From Site-B1 sp963827785 (GTDB lineage Bacteria > Bacteroidota > Bacteroidia > Flavobacteriales > Flavobacteriaceae), in NCBI GenBank assembly GCA_963827785.1, contig CAWHCT010000019.1, forward strand, positions 1 to 64,000: a DNA stretch of 64,000 bases, given 5' to 3'. The notes beneath the pieces are model-generated. The model did not search any database. It was not told the origin of the DNA and saw only the letters and a program-made list of their open reading frames with translations. This document shows, piece by piece, positions 1-8,978 of this stretch (positions are counted from its first letter, which is position 1; every line of letters begins with the position of its first letter). Position numbers and translations under genes: made by a program.

Positions 1-1
1 A

Positions 2-697
2 TCTTCAGCTCAAAAAATGTATCGTATACATGAAGATGTTGTTAAACCTTCGCATATAGTAGAGTATGAAACAGTTGTAGGAGAATTATTAGGTATGATG
101 AAAAAGCATAATGTTCAAGATACCAAATGGATAACAGCTGTGACCAACAACAGTCATTATTTATTTGTTGCGCCTATTGAAAACTATGCAGCACTTGATG
201 AACCTAATTTTGTTTCAGCGCTGATAGAAAAAGAAGGTCGCGAAAAGATCATGGGACTTTTTAACAGGATGGACAAATGTTATGATACTGAACTGGATTA
301 TATAATAACCTTGAACGAAGAGCTTACTTATATGCCTGAGGGTGTCACGCAGACACCTGAAGGAGAGAATTATAGAGAATTTCATTATGTCTATGTTACT
401 CCGGGAAATCGCGCAATCTTAAAGGAGAAAATGAAAGCCATTAAAGCACTTTACCAGAGCAAAGGCTCAAAAACCTCTTACAGAGTATATCAAAGTGGCT
501 TTGGTACTGACGGTGAATATTACATGGTCGCAATTGCAGCCAAAGACGAAGAACATATGGCGCAGAAAGGAAAAGCCAACAAAGAACTATTTGGTGAGGA
601 CGGACAAAATGCTATGTGGGAGATGTATCAGAATGTATTAAAATATGAGAAAATGGAGGCTGAAATGAGACCAGACCTAGGATACTCTTCACAGTAA
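2..697 (+). CDS. Secreted protein with two alpha/beta-barrel-like halves (5' partial)
   Basis: The frame is open from the left edge, and the residues just before the first Met (position 17) read SSAQK, like the end of a signal peptide. The true start therefore probably lies outside the window. About 230 residues are visible. Two halves look alike: residues about 15-70 and about 120-190 each hold a strand-helix-strand pattern with aromatic YLFV or YYMV segments, as in dimeric alpha/beta-barrel (ferredoxin-like) proteins. No catalytic motif is recognised. It is followed at 48 bp by two secreted NTF2-like genes on the same strand and may be co-transcribed with them. The export and two-fold architecture are inferred; the function is unknown. 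Confidence 0.6.
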   Translation, partial: SSAQKMYRIHEDVVKPSHIVEYETVVGELLGMMKKHNVQDTKWITAVTNNSHYLFVAPIENYAALDEPNFVSALIEKEGREKIMGLFNRMDKCYDTELDYIITLNEELTYMPEGVTQTPEGENYREFHYVYVTPGNRAILKEKMKAIKALYQSKGSKTSYRVYQSGFGTDGEYYMVAIAAKDEEHMAQKGKANKELFGEDGQNAMWEMYQNVLKYEKMEAEMRPDLGYSSQ

Positions 698-744
698 TAT
701 TATATAAATAAATCCAATTTAATAAGTAAACACTAAACCAACAA

Positions 745-1260
745 ATGAAAAATCTATTATTATTAGGAATTGCTGTAATGTTATTTACAGCTTGCCAAGA
801 ACAAGAAAAGAAGCGTTATTTTTCAGAATCTGCTGAAATAGAAGTTTTCAAATCCGAAAGAGATGCCTATGAATCTGGTGATTGGGATCAATGGAAAAGT
901 CATTTTGCAGATACAGCAAAGATTTATGTAAATTCTAAGGAAAGTGTTACCGTAGATACTAGAATAAAACAACTTAGTCAAGGTTCTGCTGCCTTATCTT
1001 CATACGGATTTGATAAGAAAAATGATTGGACAGAAATGGTTTTAGATGCTGATGATGAGACTTGGGTATACTATTGGGGTCAATGGACGGGAGAATTTAA
1101 AGCTACAAAAAGAAAAGTTTCAGTACCAGTGCATATTGCAGTTCAGTTTAGTGATGGTAAAATAACCGAAGAACATGTTTACTTTGATGGAACCGATATG
1201 AACAAGGCTGTAGAAGAGGCTACTGCAATGCAAGCCGGTACAGAAGGAAAATCAGAATAA
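745..1260 (+). CDS. NTF2/SnoaL-like lipoprotein
   Basis: A 171-residue protein with a lipoprotein signal peptide whose lipobox reads LFTAC, so it should be anchored through Cys17. The remaining 150 residues form one cone-fold domain of the NTF2/SnoaL type. Visible marks are an N-terminal helix around FKSERDAYESGDW, a HFADTAKIYVN strand, and the late strands DDETWVYYWGQWTGEF and VPVHIAVQFSDGKITEEHVYFD. It lies 26 bp upstream of a longer paralog with a nearly identical signal peptide, so the two probably arose by duplication and form one transcript. Substrate unknown; SnoaL-like folds serve both enzymes and binding proteins. Confidence 0.7.
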   Translation: MKNLLLLGIAVMLFTACQEQEKKRYFSESAEIEVFKSERDAYESGDWDQWKSHFADTAKIYVNSKESVTVDTRIKQLSQGSAALSSYGFDKKNDWTEMVLDADDETWVYYWGQWTGEFKATKRKVSVPVHIAVQFSDGKITEEHVYFDGTDMNKAVEEATAMQAGTEGKSE

Positions 1261-1285
1261 CCATAACAACTAATTATTAATTACA

Positions 1286-2193
1286 ATGAAAAAATTATTA
1301 TTATTAGGACTTGCAGTAATACTATTTGCTGCTTGTCAACAAGAACAACGTTACACACAACAATCACCGGAAATAGATACGGTCAAGAAATTAATTAAAA
1401 ATTATAATGATAAGACATACGATGCTAGTATTTATGCAGATACATCTAAAACTTATTACAATATAAAAGACAAATCAATGTCTCCTTCTGAAACCATAGC
1501 ATACCACAAAGCTAACGATGCTATGTATTCCTCGCGTGAATTTGTAGATAAGGATCAGGAATATGAAATGGTTAAGACAGATGATGGACAAACTTGGGTA
1601 AACTGCTGGTTGGACTGGAAAGGTACTTTGGCAGGAAATGGGAAAGAAGTGATGATTCCTATACACCTTACATATCAATTTGTAGATGGAAAAGTTGTAA
1701 GAGAGGTCGGTATGTGGGACCCATCAGAAGTTGTGGTTGATTTACAGGCAATGAATACCATGACTGCAGAGAAAAAGTTATGCTTAAAGCCAGTAGTGAT
1801 TTTATTAAAAGTTGGAGTGATAATGATTTTGAACTTTTGAAATCGATTACTTCTAAAGATATTGTTCGAGTAGCAAATGGTGAAACCGTTGCAAAAAATC
1901 AAGACGAAATTGGAGATATTATGAAGTTTTGGCACACAACGATTCCAGATTTTAATCTTGATCTAAAAAATGCTGTTGTTAATGGTAACAAAACTTATTC
2001 AAGCTGGACAAGTACGGGAACAAATACAGGCAATTTTGGAGAGAACCCTCCCACAGGAAAGAAAAGCATAACACAAGGTTTTACAATTCTTACTTTTAAT
2101 AACGAAGGTAAGGTTGTCCATGAGGAAGCATTTTACGATCTGTTAAGTGTACTAAACCAATGGGGATATACAATGACACCTCCTACACAGTAA
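1286..2193 (+). CDS. Two-domain NTF2/SnoaL-like lipoprotein (frame broken)
   Basis: The first part has a lipoprotein signal peptide (lipobox LFAAC) and one SnoaL-like domain with the paralogous strand WVNCWLDWKGTL. The frame breaks at about 1770-1776 in an A-run (GAGAAAAAG). With one added A the protein continues in the frame of the ORF from 1780 and gains a second SnoaL-like domain, with a FGENPPTGKKS loop and ending WGYTMTPPTQ. The corrected product is about 302 residues. This two-domain layout recurs in the gene at 48001-48926. The break is more likely a homopolymer error than a mutation, because both halves are well preserved. Function unknown. Confidence 0.65.
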
Positions 2194-2230
2194 TATAAAT
2201 AATTAACCAACCAACTAATTATTTTTAGCG

Positions 2231-2267
2231 AAAAACCCTTTTATTTCTAAAAGGGTTTTTTATTTTT
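2231..2267. terminator. Bidirectional rho-independent terminator
   Basis: The stem AAACCCTTTT / AAAAGGGTTT has a short loop, with a T-run on the right and an A-run on the left. It can therefore serve both the lipoprotein genes on the plus strand and the RNase P RNA gene on the minus strand. Confidence 0.75.
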
Positions 2268-2582
2268 AAGCAAATCTATAAGCCGAATTCTGTACTCGAA
2301 GACGACGTTTCCGTGTCACGCCCTTATCATTTATCTGAGTGTATTGTTACCAACACACTTTAGCTGTCTACCCTCCAGCAGCGAGCGTGCAGCCCTTAAA
2401 AGCTGGTATACATGACATTGCACCACATAGAGTTTACCTGATTTCACTACAGCATTACCTGTACATACTTTCTGTTGCACTTTTCCTAGCCTCACGACTG
2501 GTGGCCATTAGCCACTATGTTGCACTATGGTGTTCGGACTTTCCTCCACTCGCTATGCGAGCAGCGATAAGGCGATTTACTT
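2268..2582 (-). ncRNA. rnpB: RNase P RNA, bacterial type A
   Basis: Catalytic RNA that matures tRNA 5' ends. Read on the minus strand, it holds the universal core GAGGAAAGTCCG (plus-strand 2535-2546), a central ACAGAAAGTA segment, a CAGATAAATGATAAGGGCG segment, and the 3' core ACAGAATTCGGCTTAT (2278-2293). The ends close as helix P1: AAGTAAATC (2574-2582) pairs with GATTTGCTT (2268-2276), with one G-U. The span of about 315 nt is at the short end for the class. It is convergent with the lipoprotein genes and divergent from dnaX. Any protein ORF drawn across it is spurious. Confidence 0.93.
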
Positions 2583-2725
2583 GTGCTAAAAGTACAATAA
2601 TTATACCTTTTAGATATTCTGTCATGTTGAAATATAAGTTTTTAAATAAAATTTCAAATAATTGCCTTGTTAATAACTCCTTCTAAATTTAGCAGTGCTT
2701 AATTCTTAAATTTAAACTGAATTTT

Positions 2726-2733
2726 TAACTTTG
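2726..2733 (+). promoter_or_regulatory. Possible -7 element for dnaX
   Basis: TAACTTTG fits the Bacteroidota -7 form TAnnTTTG and sits about 50 bp before the dnaX start. The upstream box at the right spacing reads TTC rather than TTG, so support is partial. Confidence 0.3.
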
Positions 2734-2782
2734 TTACTTATAGAACAAGCATCGAAAGATGCTGAAATTAATTCAGAATAAA

Positions 2783-4546
2783 TTGGAACATTTTGTAGTA
2801 TCGGCAAGAAAATACAGACCACAAACCTTTAAGGATGTTGTGGGCCAATCTGCCATTACCAATACTTTACAAAATGCCATTGAGCACAATCATTTGGCTC
2901 AGGCGCTACTATTTACGGGACCTCGTGGGGTTGGTAAAACAACCTGTGCCAGAATTCTAGCCAAAATGATCAATAGTGACGGTACAGAAAAGGAAGATGA
3001 AGATTTTGCGTTCAATATTTTTGAACTGGATGCAGCATCTAATAATTCTGTTGATGATATACGAAGTTTGACCGACCAGGTTAGAATTCCGCCACAAGTT
3101 GGAAAATATAAGGTCTATATAATAGATGAGGTACATATGTTATCTCAGGCAGCTTTTAATGCTTTTCTTAAAACATTGGAAGAACCTCCAAAACACTGTA
3201 TTTTCATTCTGGCGACTACTGAAAAACACAAGATCATACCAACAATTCTATCTCGTTGTCAAATATTTGATTTTAAACGTATTACAGTAAAGGACGCCAA
3301 AGAATATTTAAAATATATTGCGAACGAACAGGGCATAAAAGCTGAAGACGATGCATTGCATATTATAGCCCAAAAGGCAGATGGAGCCATGAGAGATGCC
3401 TTATCGATATTTGACAGAGTAGTGAGTTTCTCAGGAAAGAATTTAACTCGAAAAGCTGTAACCGAGAATTTGAACGTCCTGGATTATGAAACTTATTTTA
3501 AAAGTACTGATCTGATTCTTGAAAACAATATTCCTGAATTACTGATTCAATATAACAGAATTCTTGCTCAGGGTTTTGAGGGGCATCATTATATTGCCGG
3601 ATTAGCCAGTCATTTTAGAGATCTTTTGGTTTGTAAGAGTCCCGAAACCATTGAACTATTGGAAGTTGGTGAACAGACAAAGGATAAATATCTTAAACAG
3701 TCACAAAAAACATCGCAGGATTTTTTGTTAAAAGGAATAGAACTGGCTAATGAATGTGACTTGAAGTACAAGAATAGTAAAAACCAGCGCTTGCTGGTAG
3801 AGCTATGTTTAATGCAATTAGCTTCTGTCACTTTTGATGGAGAAAAAAAAAACAGTAAAAAGTTTATAATTCCGGCATCATACTTTGAACAAAAAGGTAT
3901 AACTCCTATTCCGGTAAAAAAGCCTGAGCATAAAGTTGAGTCTGAAAATGAAGTCATTCAAGACACTGATCTAGACAATGACGAACCTCAAGAATATGAA
4001 GATCAGGAAACTATAGAGGATGCTGAAATCACTACACCTAAAATAGTTGAAGAACGTCCTAAGATCCTGTTAAATCAGGAGAGGAAAAGAACTTCGGGAT
4101 TATCACTAAAAAGTATAAAGACTAAGAAAGAACATCTAATCAAACAAATGGAGGTTGTTTTGGATGATGAAGAACAACCAACAGATGATTTTACATCCGG
4201 AGCAACTTACAGAAACTTGGAATGATTATATTAAAAAGCTTGAAAAACAAGGTAAATTCAATTTGGCTTCTATTTTATCGATTGATGCATCCAAAAATTC
4301 AGGATACTACAATTCATCTGGAATATCCAAATTCAACAAATAAAGTTGAAATTGAACGTCATCAGTATGAATTATTGGGATTCATTAGAAAGGCATTGAA
4401 CAATTTTAAAATCGATTTATCTATTACAGTAAATGAAGAATTAGAAAAGCAATACGCTTATACTCCTAAGGAGAAATATGAAAAATTAAAAAAGAAAAAT
4501 GCCAATTTATGTGACTTTAAAAAAAACTTTTGATTTAGACATATAA
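2783..4546 (+). CDS. dnaX: DNA polymerase III subunits gamma/tau (frame broken near the 3' end)
   Basis: Clamp-loader ATPase of the replicative polymerase. Visible marks are Walker A (GPRGVGKTT), Walker B/DEVH (IIDEVHMLSQAAFNAFLK), the sensor/SRC motif (TTEKHKIIPTILSRCQ), then gamma domains III-IV and a charged linker. An ATG lies at 2759, but the TTG at 2783 gives the family N-terminus (M)EHFVVSARKYRPQTFKD, so I prefer it. The frame breaks at about 4197 (an extra G at TCCGG), about 4293 (an extra A in AAAAA) and about 4512. Repairing these joins the C-terminal tau part and gives the flavobacterial ending KKTFDLDI with stop at 4544-4546. The essential role makes sequence error the likely cause of all three. 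Confidence 0.93.
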
Positions 4547-4583
4547 ATTACTGTATGGCTAGAGCTTTATAATTAATTAAATT

Positions 4584-5165
4584 ATGTTAGGACTTAAACT
4601 TCCAACCGACCCAAGATGGGTTAATATAGTTGAAAAGAACATTGAGGAAATTCTTACTGATCATGCTTTTTGTGAGCAAAAGGCAACCAGTACAGCCATT
4701 TCTTTAATTGTTAGTTTTCCGGAATATACTGACCTTGTTCAGGAAATGACTTCTTTGGTAAAAGAGGAAATGAGCCATTTTAAAATGGTACATGACAAAA
4801 TCCTGGAACGTGGCTGGACATTGGGGAGAGACAGAAAAGATGATTATGTTGCTCAATTAGTGAAATTCTTTCCCAAAGGAGGTAGCAGAACGACTCAATT
4901 GGTACATCGGCTTTTATATGCAGCGCTTATTGAAGCAAGAAGTTGCGAACGATTCAGGTTATTATCTGAACAGTTACAGGATAAAGAATTGGCTGAATTT
5001 TATAGAAAACTAATGGTTAGTGAAGCAAACCATTACACTATGTTTTTAGGATTTGCCCGCAAATATGGTGACAGAAAAGAAGTTGACCAAAAATGGCAGC
5101 AACTACTGGATCATGAAGCCGAAATCATGAAAAATTTAGGTAACAAAGAATTCATTCACGGCTAG
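4584..5165 (+). CDS. miaE: tRNA-(ms2io6A37) hydroxylase, MiaE-like
   Basis: A 193-residue, intact ferritin-like diiron protein of the MiaE family, which hydroxylates the isopentenyl group of the modified adenosine at tRNA position 37. The expected carboxylate and His ligands are seen in DHAFCEQKA, EEMSHFKMVHD, EARSCERF and SEANHYTMF, that is, E..EEMxH..E..ExxH spread over four helices. The length matches the family. It starts 37 bp after dnaX and may be read through from it. It converges directly with the MORN gene, whose stop falls at the next base. Substrate specificity in flavobacteria is inferred from the family only. Confidence 0.85.
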   Translation: MLGLKLPTDPRWVNIVEKNIEEILTDHAFCEQKATSTAISLIVSFPEYTDLVQEMTSLVKEEMSHFKMVHDKILERGWTLGRDRKDDYVAQLVKFFPKGGSRTTQLVHRLLYAALIEARSCERFRLLSEQLQDKELAEFYRKLMVSEANHYTMFLGFARKYGDRKEVDQKWQQLLDHEAEIMKNLGNKEFIHG

Positions 5166-5774
5166 TTATTGTTTAACTATTTCTCCATTTGCCCAAATTC
5201 CTGTGTTTTGCGAACCATCAAGATAGGTATAAGTTCCCTGACCTTCCATTTCACCGTATAGCCATTCACCATTATAATTTTCTCCATTCCTGTAGGTAAA
5301 TCGCCCTTTGCCGTGACGCATGCCACTTTTATATTCTCCAACATATCGCTCACCGGTATTAAAATTCATTACACCATGTCCATCACGTTTATTGTTTTTC
5401 CAGTTACCTTTAAAAGTACTTCCATTTTTGTAGATCATGATTCCAAATCCTTCCGCATAACCATCTACAAAATCTCCATTATAAACATCTCCGTTCGGCA
5501 AGACCAATTTTCCCTGACCATTTTTCTTGCCATCTTTCCAAAAACCATCATAGATACTGCCATCAGATTTATAGTAGGTGCCTTTACCTTCCATTTTACC
5601 TGATTTCCAGGCTCCATAGTAGTAATCACCATTGTTCCATGTGTATTTTCCCAAACCATTTTCACAATCTCCAGAAATACATCCAAGTTGTGTATTCTCT
5701 AAATCGATTTCATCATCTTGGGCCATTGAAATAGATCCAAGTAAACTGAAGAAAACTAATAAAAACCTTTTCAT
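5166..5774 (-). CDS. Secreted MORN-repeat protein
   Basis: A 202-residue protein with a signal peptide (MKRFLLVFFSLLGSISMAQ), then about six to seven MORN units of 23 residues with the pattern Y.G.w..G...G.G.....G. Examples are YYGAWKSGKMEGKG and YVGEYKSGMRHGKG. MORN arrays form elongated beta-hairpin stacks and are common in exported Bacteroidota proteins. No catalytic domain is attached, so the protein may bind surface or periplasmic partners. It is convergent with the miaE-like gene and divergent from nothing obvious, since the Ppx/GppA gene upstream is on the same strand. Function unknown. Confidence 0.8.
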   Translation of the reverse strand: MKRFLLVFFSLLGSISMAQDDEIDLENTQLGCISGDCENGLGKYTWNNGDYYYGAWKSGKMEGKGTYYKSDGSIYDGFWKDGKKNGQGKLVLPNGDVYNGDFVDGYAEGFGIMIYKNGSTFKGNWKNNKRDGHGVMNFNTGERYVGEYKSGMRHGKGRFTYRNGENYNGEWLYGEMEGQGTYTYLDGSQNTGIWANGEIVKQ

Positions 5775-5818
5775 AATATTATATTTTATAGGTATTACTG
5801 CAATTAGAATGCCAAAAT

Positions 5819-6725
5819 TTAAATTGTATTGCCAGTTAAGGTCTTAAAGTACATACTTTTAATAATACCATCCGCTAGACCAATTTTAGGGACATATATA
5901 TCTTTGGCACCACTCCACTTCATAGCAGATAAATAAATGCGAGTTGCCGGAATTATAACATCTGCTCTATCCTGATTTAAATCAAGCTCTGTAATACGCT
6001 GTTCGTATGTTAATGAATTAAGTTTACTGTAAAAAGTAGATAAATATAAATATGTCAGTGGTTCTCCTACAGGCTGATTAGATAATTTAAATATTGTATT
6101 GATATTTCCCCCGGAACCAATTATATCCACTTTATTGTAATCTTTGACATTATCTTTTATCCAATATTCAAGATCTTTCCAGGCATCATCAATTACTACA
6201 ATTCTTTAATAAACGTACTGTTCCAATCTTATAAGATTTGGAAGTTACAATTTTTCCATTATCATATATTGTAAATTCGGTGCTTCCACCGCCAACATCT
6301 ACATATAAATATGTGCAATTTTCCTTGATATATTGGTGCAAATCTGTTGCTGCAATTATTGTAGCCTCTGTTTCTCCATCTATAATGTCAATATTGATTT
6401 TGACTTTTAATTCAATTAGCTCAATAATATCCTTACCATTTATAGCTTCACGCATAGCTGAAGTTGCACAAGCTTTATATTTTTTAATATTATGAGATTT
6501 CATTAATAGTTTGAATGCTAACATAGTATCAACTAAACGTAATGAATTTTTTTTTGAAATAATTTGATTCATAAATACATCTTCACCCAATCTTATAGGT
6601 ACTCTAACCAGGGAATTCTTTTTAATTCGTACAAGCTGACCTTTTTCTTCTATAATGTTACTAATCAATAATCTGACAGCATTCGAGCCAATATCTATTG
6701 CTGCATATTTTTTTATTCGTAGCAT
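5819..6725 (-). CDS. ppx: Ppx/GppA exopolyphosphatase/pppGpp phosphatase family (frame broken)
   Basis: Actin-fold (ASKHA) phosphatase acting on polyphosphate or pppGpp. The N-terminal phosphate-1 motif AAIDIGSNAVRLLI, the acidic VDVGGGSTEFTIY phosphate-2 motif and the late DIIGSGGNINTI motif are all present. The frame breaks at about 6193-6197; shifting it gives VIDDAWKDLEYWIKD and joins the two pieces. The total of about 300 residues fits the short Ppx/GppA type without the HD extension. An upstream intergenic region of nearly 400 bp suggests an independent promoter. I cannot tell Ppx from GppA activity from sequence alone. Confidence 0.85.
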
Positions 6726-7114
6726 TATTTACTTATTGAATTTATATTTAATATCCAATTTTTCATAAGATGTCTATTCATAGTTAAAGATACACGCGAA
6801 TAATACATTAAAATTACAAAATGCAGAATTAATAACACGCATTTAGTTATTTATCCATTCTACAATTTATGCTCTTTATACGTTGCCACATAAAAAGTGT
6901 TCTCTTAACACCGTAAAGAAACTTTTGAATTAAAATTTTTCAAGAAAGTGAAGTTTTAACTCTTGCTTTTTTTTTAAAGCGTGAGCTACATATAGTTGAA
7001 AGAACTAGAACAAAATGGAAATTAATGAATAGGAATATAGTAAAGTAAGGTGAGCAAAAAACAATTTATTTGATATTAAATACTATAAAAATAATTCTTC
7101 TCAAGTATGATACA
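6726..7114. other. Intergenic region, no gene seen
   Basis: About 390 AT-rich bases between two minus-strand genes. I found no convincing ORF, tRNA, hairpin terminator or full-consensus promoter. The part nearest 6726 should carry the control region of the Ppx/GppA gene. Confidence 0.5.
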
Positions 7115-7741
7115 TTAATTTGCCATAGCAATTCCTTCACGAAGTTTAATGTCTTTCTGGGTTACAAACAGGCCATCTTCCTTTTTCAATTTCAGGATTC
7201 GGGTAACATCACCTTTTTTAGTTAATCTCTTACGACATAATTTAGACAACAAAGGATCCTCATCAAAAAGGAATGTTGCAATTTCATATTCTGGCTTGGA
7301 TGGTTCCTTAATTATAGGAAATAATTGTTGCATTTGATTATAACGTCGGTCATTTCCAGGTACATAAGTATAGAAAGTATAATTGCCATTTGCATCAGTT
7401 TTAACATATCCTCTATTATGCACATAGCGTCTTCCATTTTCTTTTCTCAAATCAAAATTACCGTTTTCATCTGCTTGCTCTATATACAAGATCACATCTT
7501 TTGCCGGAGTAATTCCATCACTCTTATAAATGGTACCATAAATCTTAAGTTTATTATCTTTTGATTCAAAACCCGGAATAGTATCAATATTATTTATTTG
7601 TTCCTCATTGTAATCGAAGAATGTGTCAGCTATAATATTTTCAAAATTGTTTTCTGAAAATTCTGCAGAATCTTGTGCATAAATAGAAAAATTAGCGCTT
7701 ATAAGGCAGACGAGACAAAAATGTAGAATAAAATTTTTCAT
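7115..7741 (-). CDS. Secreted intradiol-dioxygenase-like protein lacking metal ligands
   Basis: A 208-residue protein with a signal peptide ending SIYAQ. After an acidic linker it has the beta-sandwich of the intradiol ring-cleavage dioxygenase family: KIYGTIYKSDGITPAKDVIL, DANGNYTFYTYVPG, and a late FLFDEDPLLS with KKEDGLFVTQKDIKL. In active enzymes the segment before the KEP turn carries the HIH iron ligands; here it reads QQLFPIIKEP, so both His are gone. It is probably a non-catalytic member, perhaps using the fold to bind a surface or sugar ligand. It stands alone on the minus strand. Confidence 0.6.
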   Translation of the reverse strand: MKNFILHFCLVCLISANFSIYAQDSAEFSENNFENIIADTFFDYNEEQINNIDTIPGFESKDNKLKIYGTIYKSDGITPAKDVILYIEQADENGNFDLRKENGRRYVHNRGYVKTDANGNYTFYTYVPGNDRRYNQMQQLFPIIKEPSKPEYEIATFLFDEDPLLSKLCRKRLTKKGDVTRILKLKKEDGLFVTQKDIKLREGIAMAN

Positions 7742-8194
7742 TGATTTTAGATTTAAGGGTTACCTCAAAATTCAGGCAAAAAAACCATAATCTGCTAAAA
7801 ATCTTATGAATGCTCGATTTTTTCGATAAAGCGTTTTAATTGGTAAAATGTATCGATAAAATACATCTGTTTTTTACATTGTATGATATCCTTTTGTTAT
7901 GTAAAACAAGAATTTGGTAGGTTACATTCACCATAAAATCATACTCTAATTATAAGTTTTTTTGACAATGAAACCAAGGTAAAATAATGACCTATTATTT
8001 ACTATTATTAGAATTGTTTGAAAAAATTAATTTATGTAAATACTCACTACTTCAGTATTATTATGCTTTTAGTGCCCGACAATTTAAAATAAAACTGTTT
8101 GGTATTTCATCGTTAAAATGTGAACTTCATCAATATATAATGCTGTTTATCTAATATATATGTATTTTATGGATTAAAAAGTTGTAAAAAAATA
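7742..8194. other. Intergenic region, no gene seen
   Basis: Very AT-rich space between two divergent secreted-protein genes. No ORF, RNA gene or repeat could be supported. Its right end carries the promoter given at 8195-8224; the minus-strand promoter for the gene ending at 7115 must also lie here but was not recognised. Confidence 0.5.
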
Positions 8195-8224
8195 TTGATG
8201 TTTTTAATAAATTGTATAGATTTG
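8195..8224 (+). promoter_or_regulatory. Bacteroidota sigma-ABfr promoter, full consensus
   Basis: TTG at 8195-8197, exactly 19 bases, then TAGATTTG at 8217-8224, matching TTG-N19-TAnnTTTG. The predicted transcript start is near 8231, about 23 bases before the ATG at 8254. Confidence 0.65.
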
Positions 8225-8253
8225 TTTAATCAAGCCCTTTAAAAAACGATGTA

Positions 8254-8733
8254 ATGAAATCAAAACCTATTATAATTAGTGTCATTTTTTTTCTGATAAT
8301 GAGCGTCAATTTTGCTCAGAAGGAGGAAACCCCAAAAACCAAGAAGAAAAAGGAAGCTCCAATAACCATGATTACGGGCAAGGTTTATATAAACAAATAC
8401 CACACATACGACGAGTTAAATAAATTGTCTAAAGGTGATTTACTCACATTATATAGTGAACGAATTGAAGTTATCGTAAATATTTTGCCAAATATTGCAT
8501 TTGCTACTAAACCTACTGTAACTATGGAGTCTTTAGGAATTCCGGAAACTAAGGATAATAAAAAAGCCTTAGAAGCAAACCAGAAAGCATCAGTTGAATA
8601 TTTTGATAGCACTATGGAGTTCCAAAGAAAGATTTTGCCGTACTCAGATACTGGCAATTTAATATCAGCCATTTTGTTTTATGAAGAAACACTAAAATCA
8701 TTACATACGTATAACGATTTTAAGATTGATTAA
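8254..8733 (+). CDS. Small secreted protein of unknown function
   Basis: An intact 159-residue protein with a clear signal peptide (MKSKPIIISVIFFLIMSVNFAQ) and a Lys-rich segment (KEETPKTKKKKEA) directly after the cleavage site. The mature part is mostly helical and polar, without cysteines or a recognised motif. It has its own consensus promoter and a strong terminator, so it is a single-gene transcript placed between a lone minus-strand gene and the surface-adhesin locus. I do not recognise the family. Confidence 0.65.
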   Translation: MKSKPIIISVIFFLIMSVNFAQKEETPKTKKKKEAPITMITGKVYINKYHTYDELNKLSKGDLLTLYSERIEVIVNILPNIAFATKPTVTMESLGIPETKDNKKALEANQKASVEYFDSTMEFQRKILPYSDTGNLISAILFYEETLKSLHTYNDFKID

Positions 8734-8756
8734 TAATAAATCGACCAAAACCTTAA

Positions 8757-8788
8757 ACAAAGCCTCAGCAAATTTGCTGAGGCTTTTT
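8757..8788 (+). terminator. Rho-independent terminator
   Basis: A perfect 24-base palindrome AGCCTCAGCAAATTTGCTGAGGCT at 8761-8784 (12 bp stem) followed by six T. It ends the transcript of the small secreted gene. Confidence 0.9.
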
Positions 8789-8901
8789 TCTGAAATATCA
8801 TGGAATTTTAATTTTGATATATACTCTTTGTCGGAAATTTTTAACTGAAACAAAAATATTGTAAGAAATTATTTATAAAATAATGCAGTACATCGATATT
8901 T

Positions 8902-8933
8902 TTTGCGTTTAATAAGTAATATCCTTATTTTTG
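8902..8933 (+). promoter_or_regulatory. Promoter of the surface-adhesin locus
   Basis: TTTG at 8902-8905 and TATTTTTG at 8926-8933 fit the Bacteroidota consensus with a 20-base gap. It lies about 45 bases before the ATG at 8979 and is the only good match upstream of the adhesin genes, so it may drive the whole run to 23609. Confidence 0.5.
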
Positions 8934-8978
8934 AGTATATAAAATGGTGTCCCCCTCACCTACTTAATCTTGACCTCT

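Noticed and set aside
2339..2686. A 115-residue plus-strand open frame
   Set aside because: It is antisense to the RNase P RNA, whose conserved cores and P1 helix explain the sequence. The translation has no protein-like features.
8761..8784. A perfect 24-base palindrome as an operator or attachment site
   Set aside because: It is followed at once by six T and sits right after a stop codon, so it is a terminator. No integrase or duplicated site is near.
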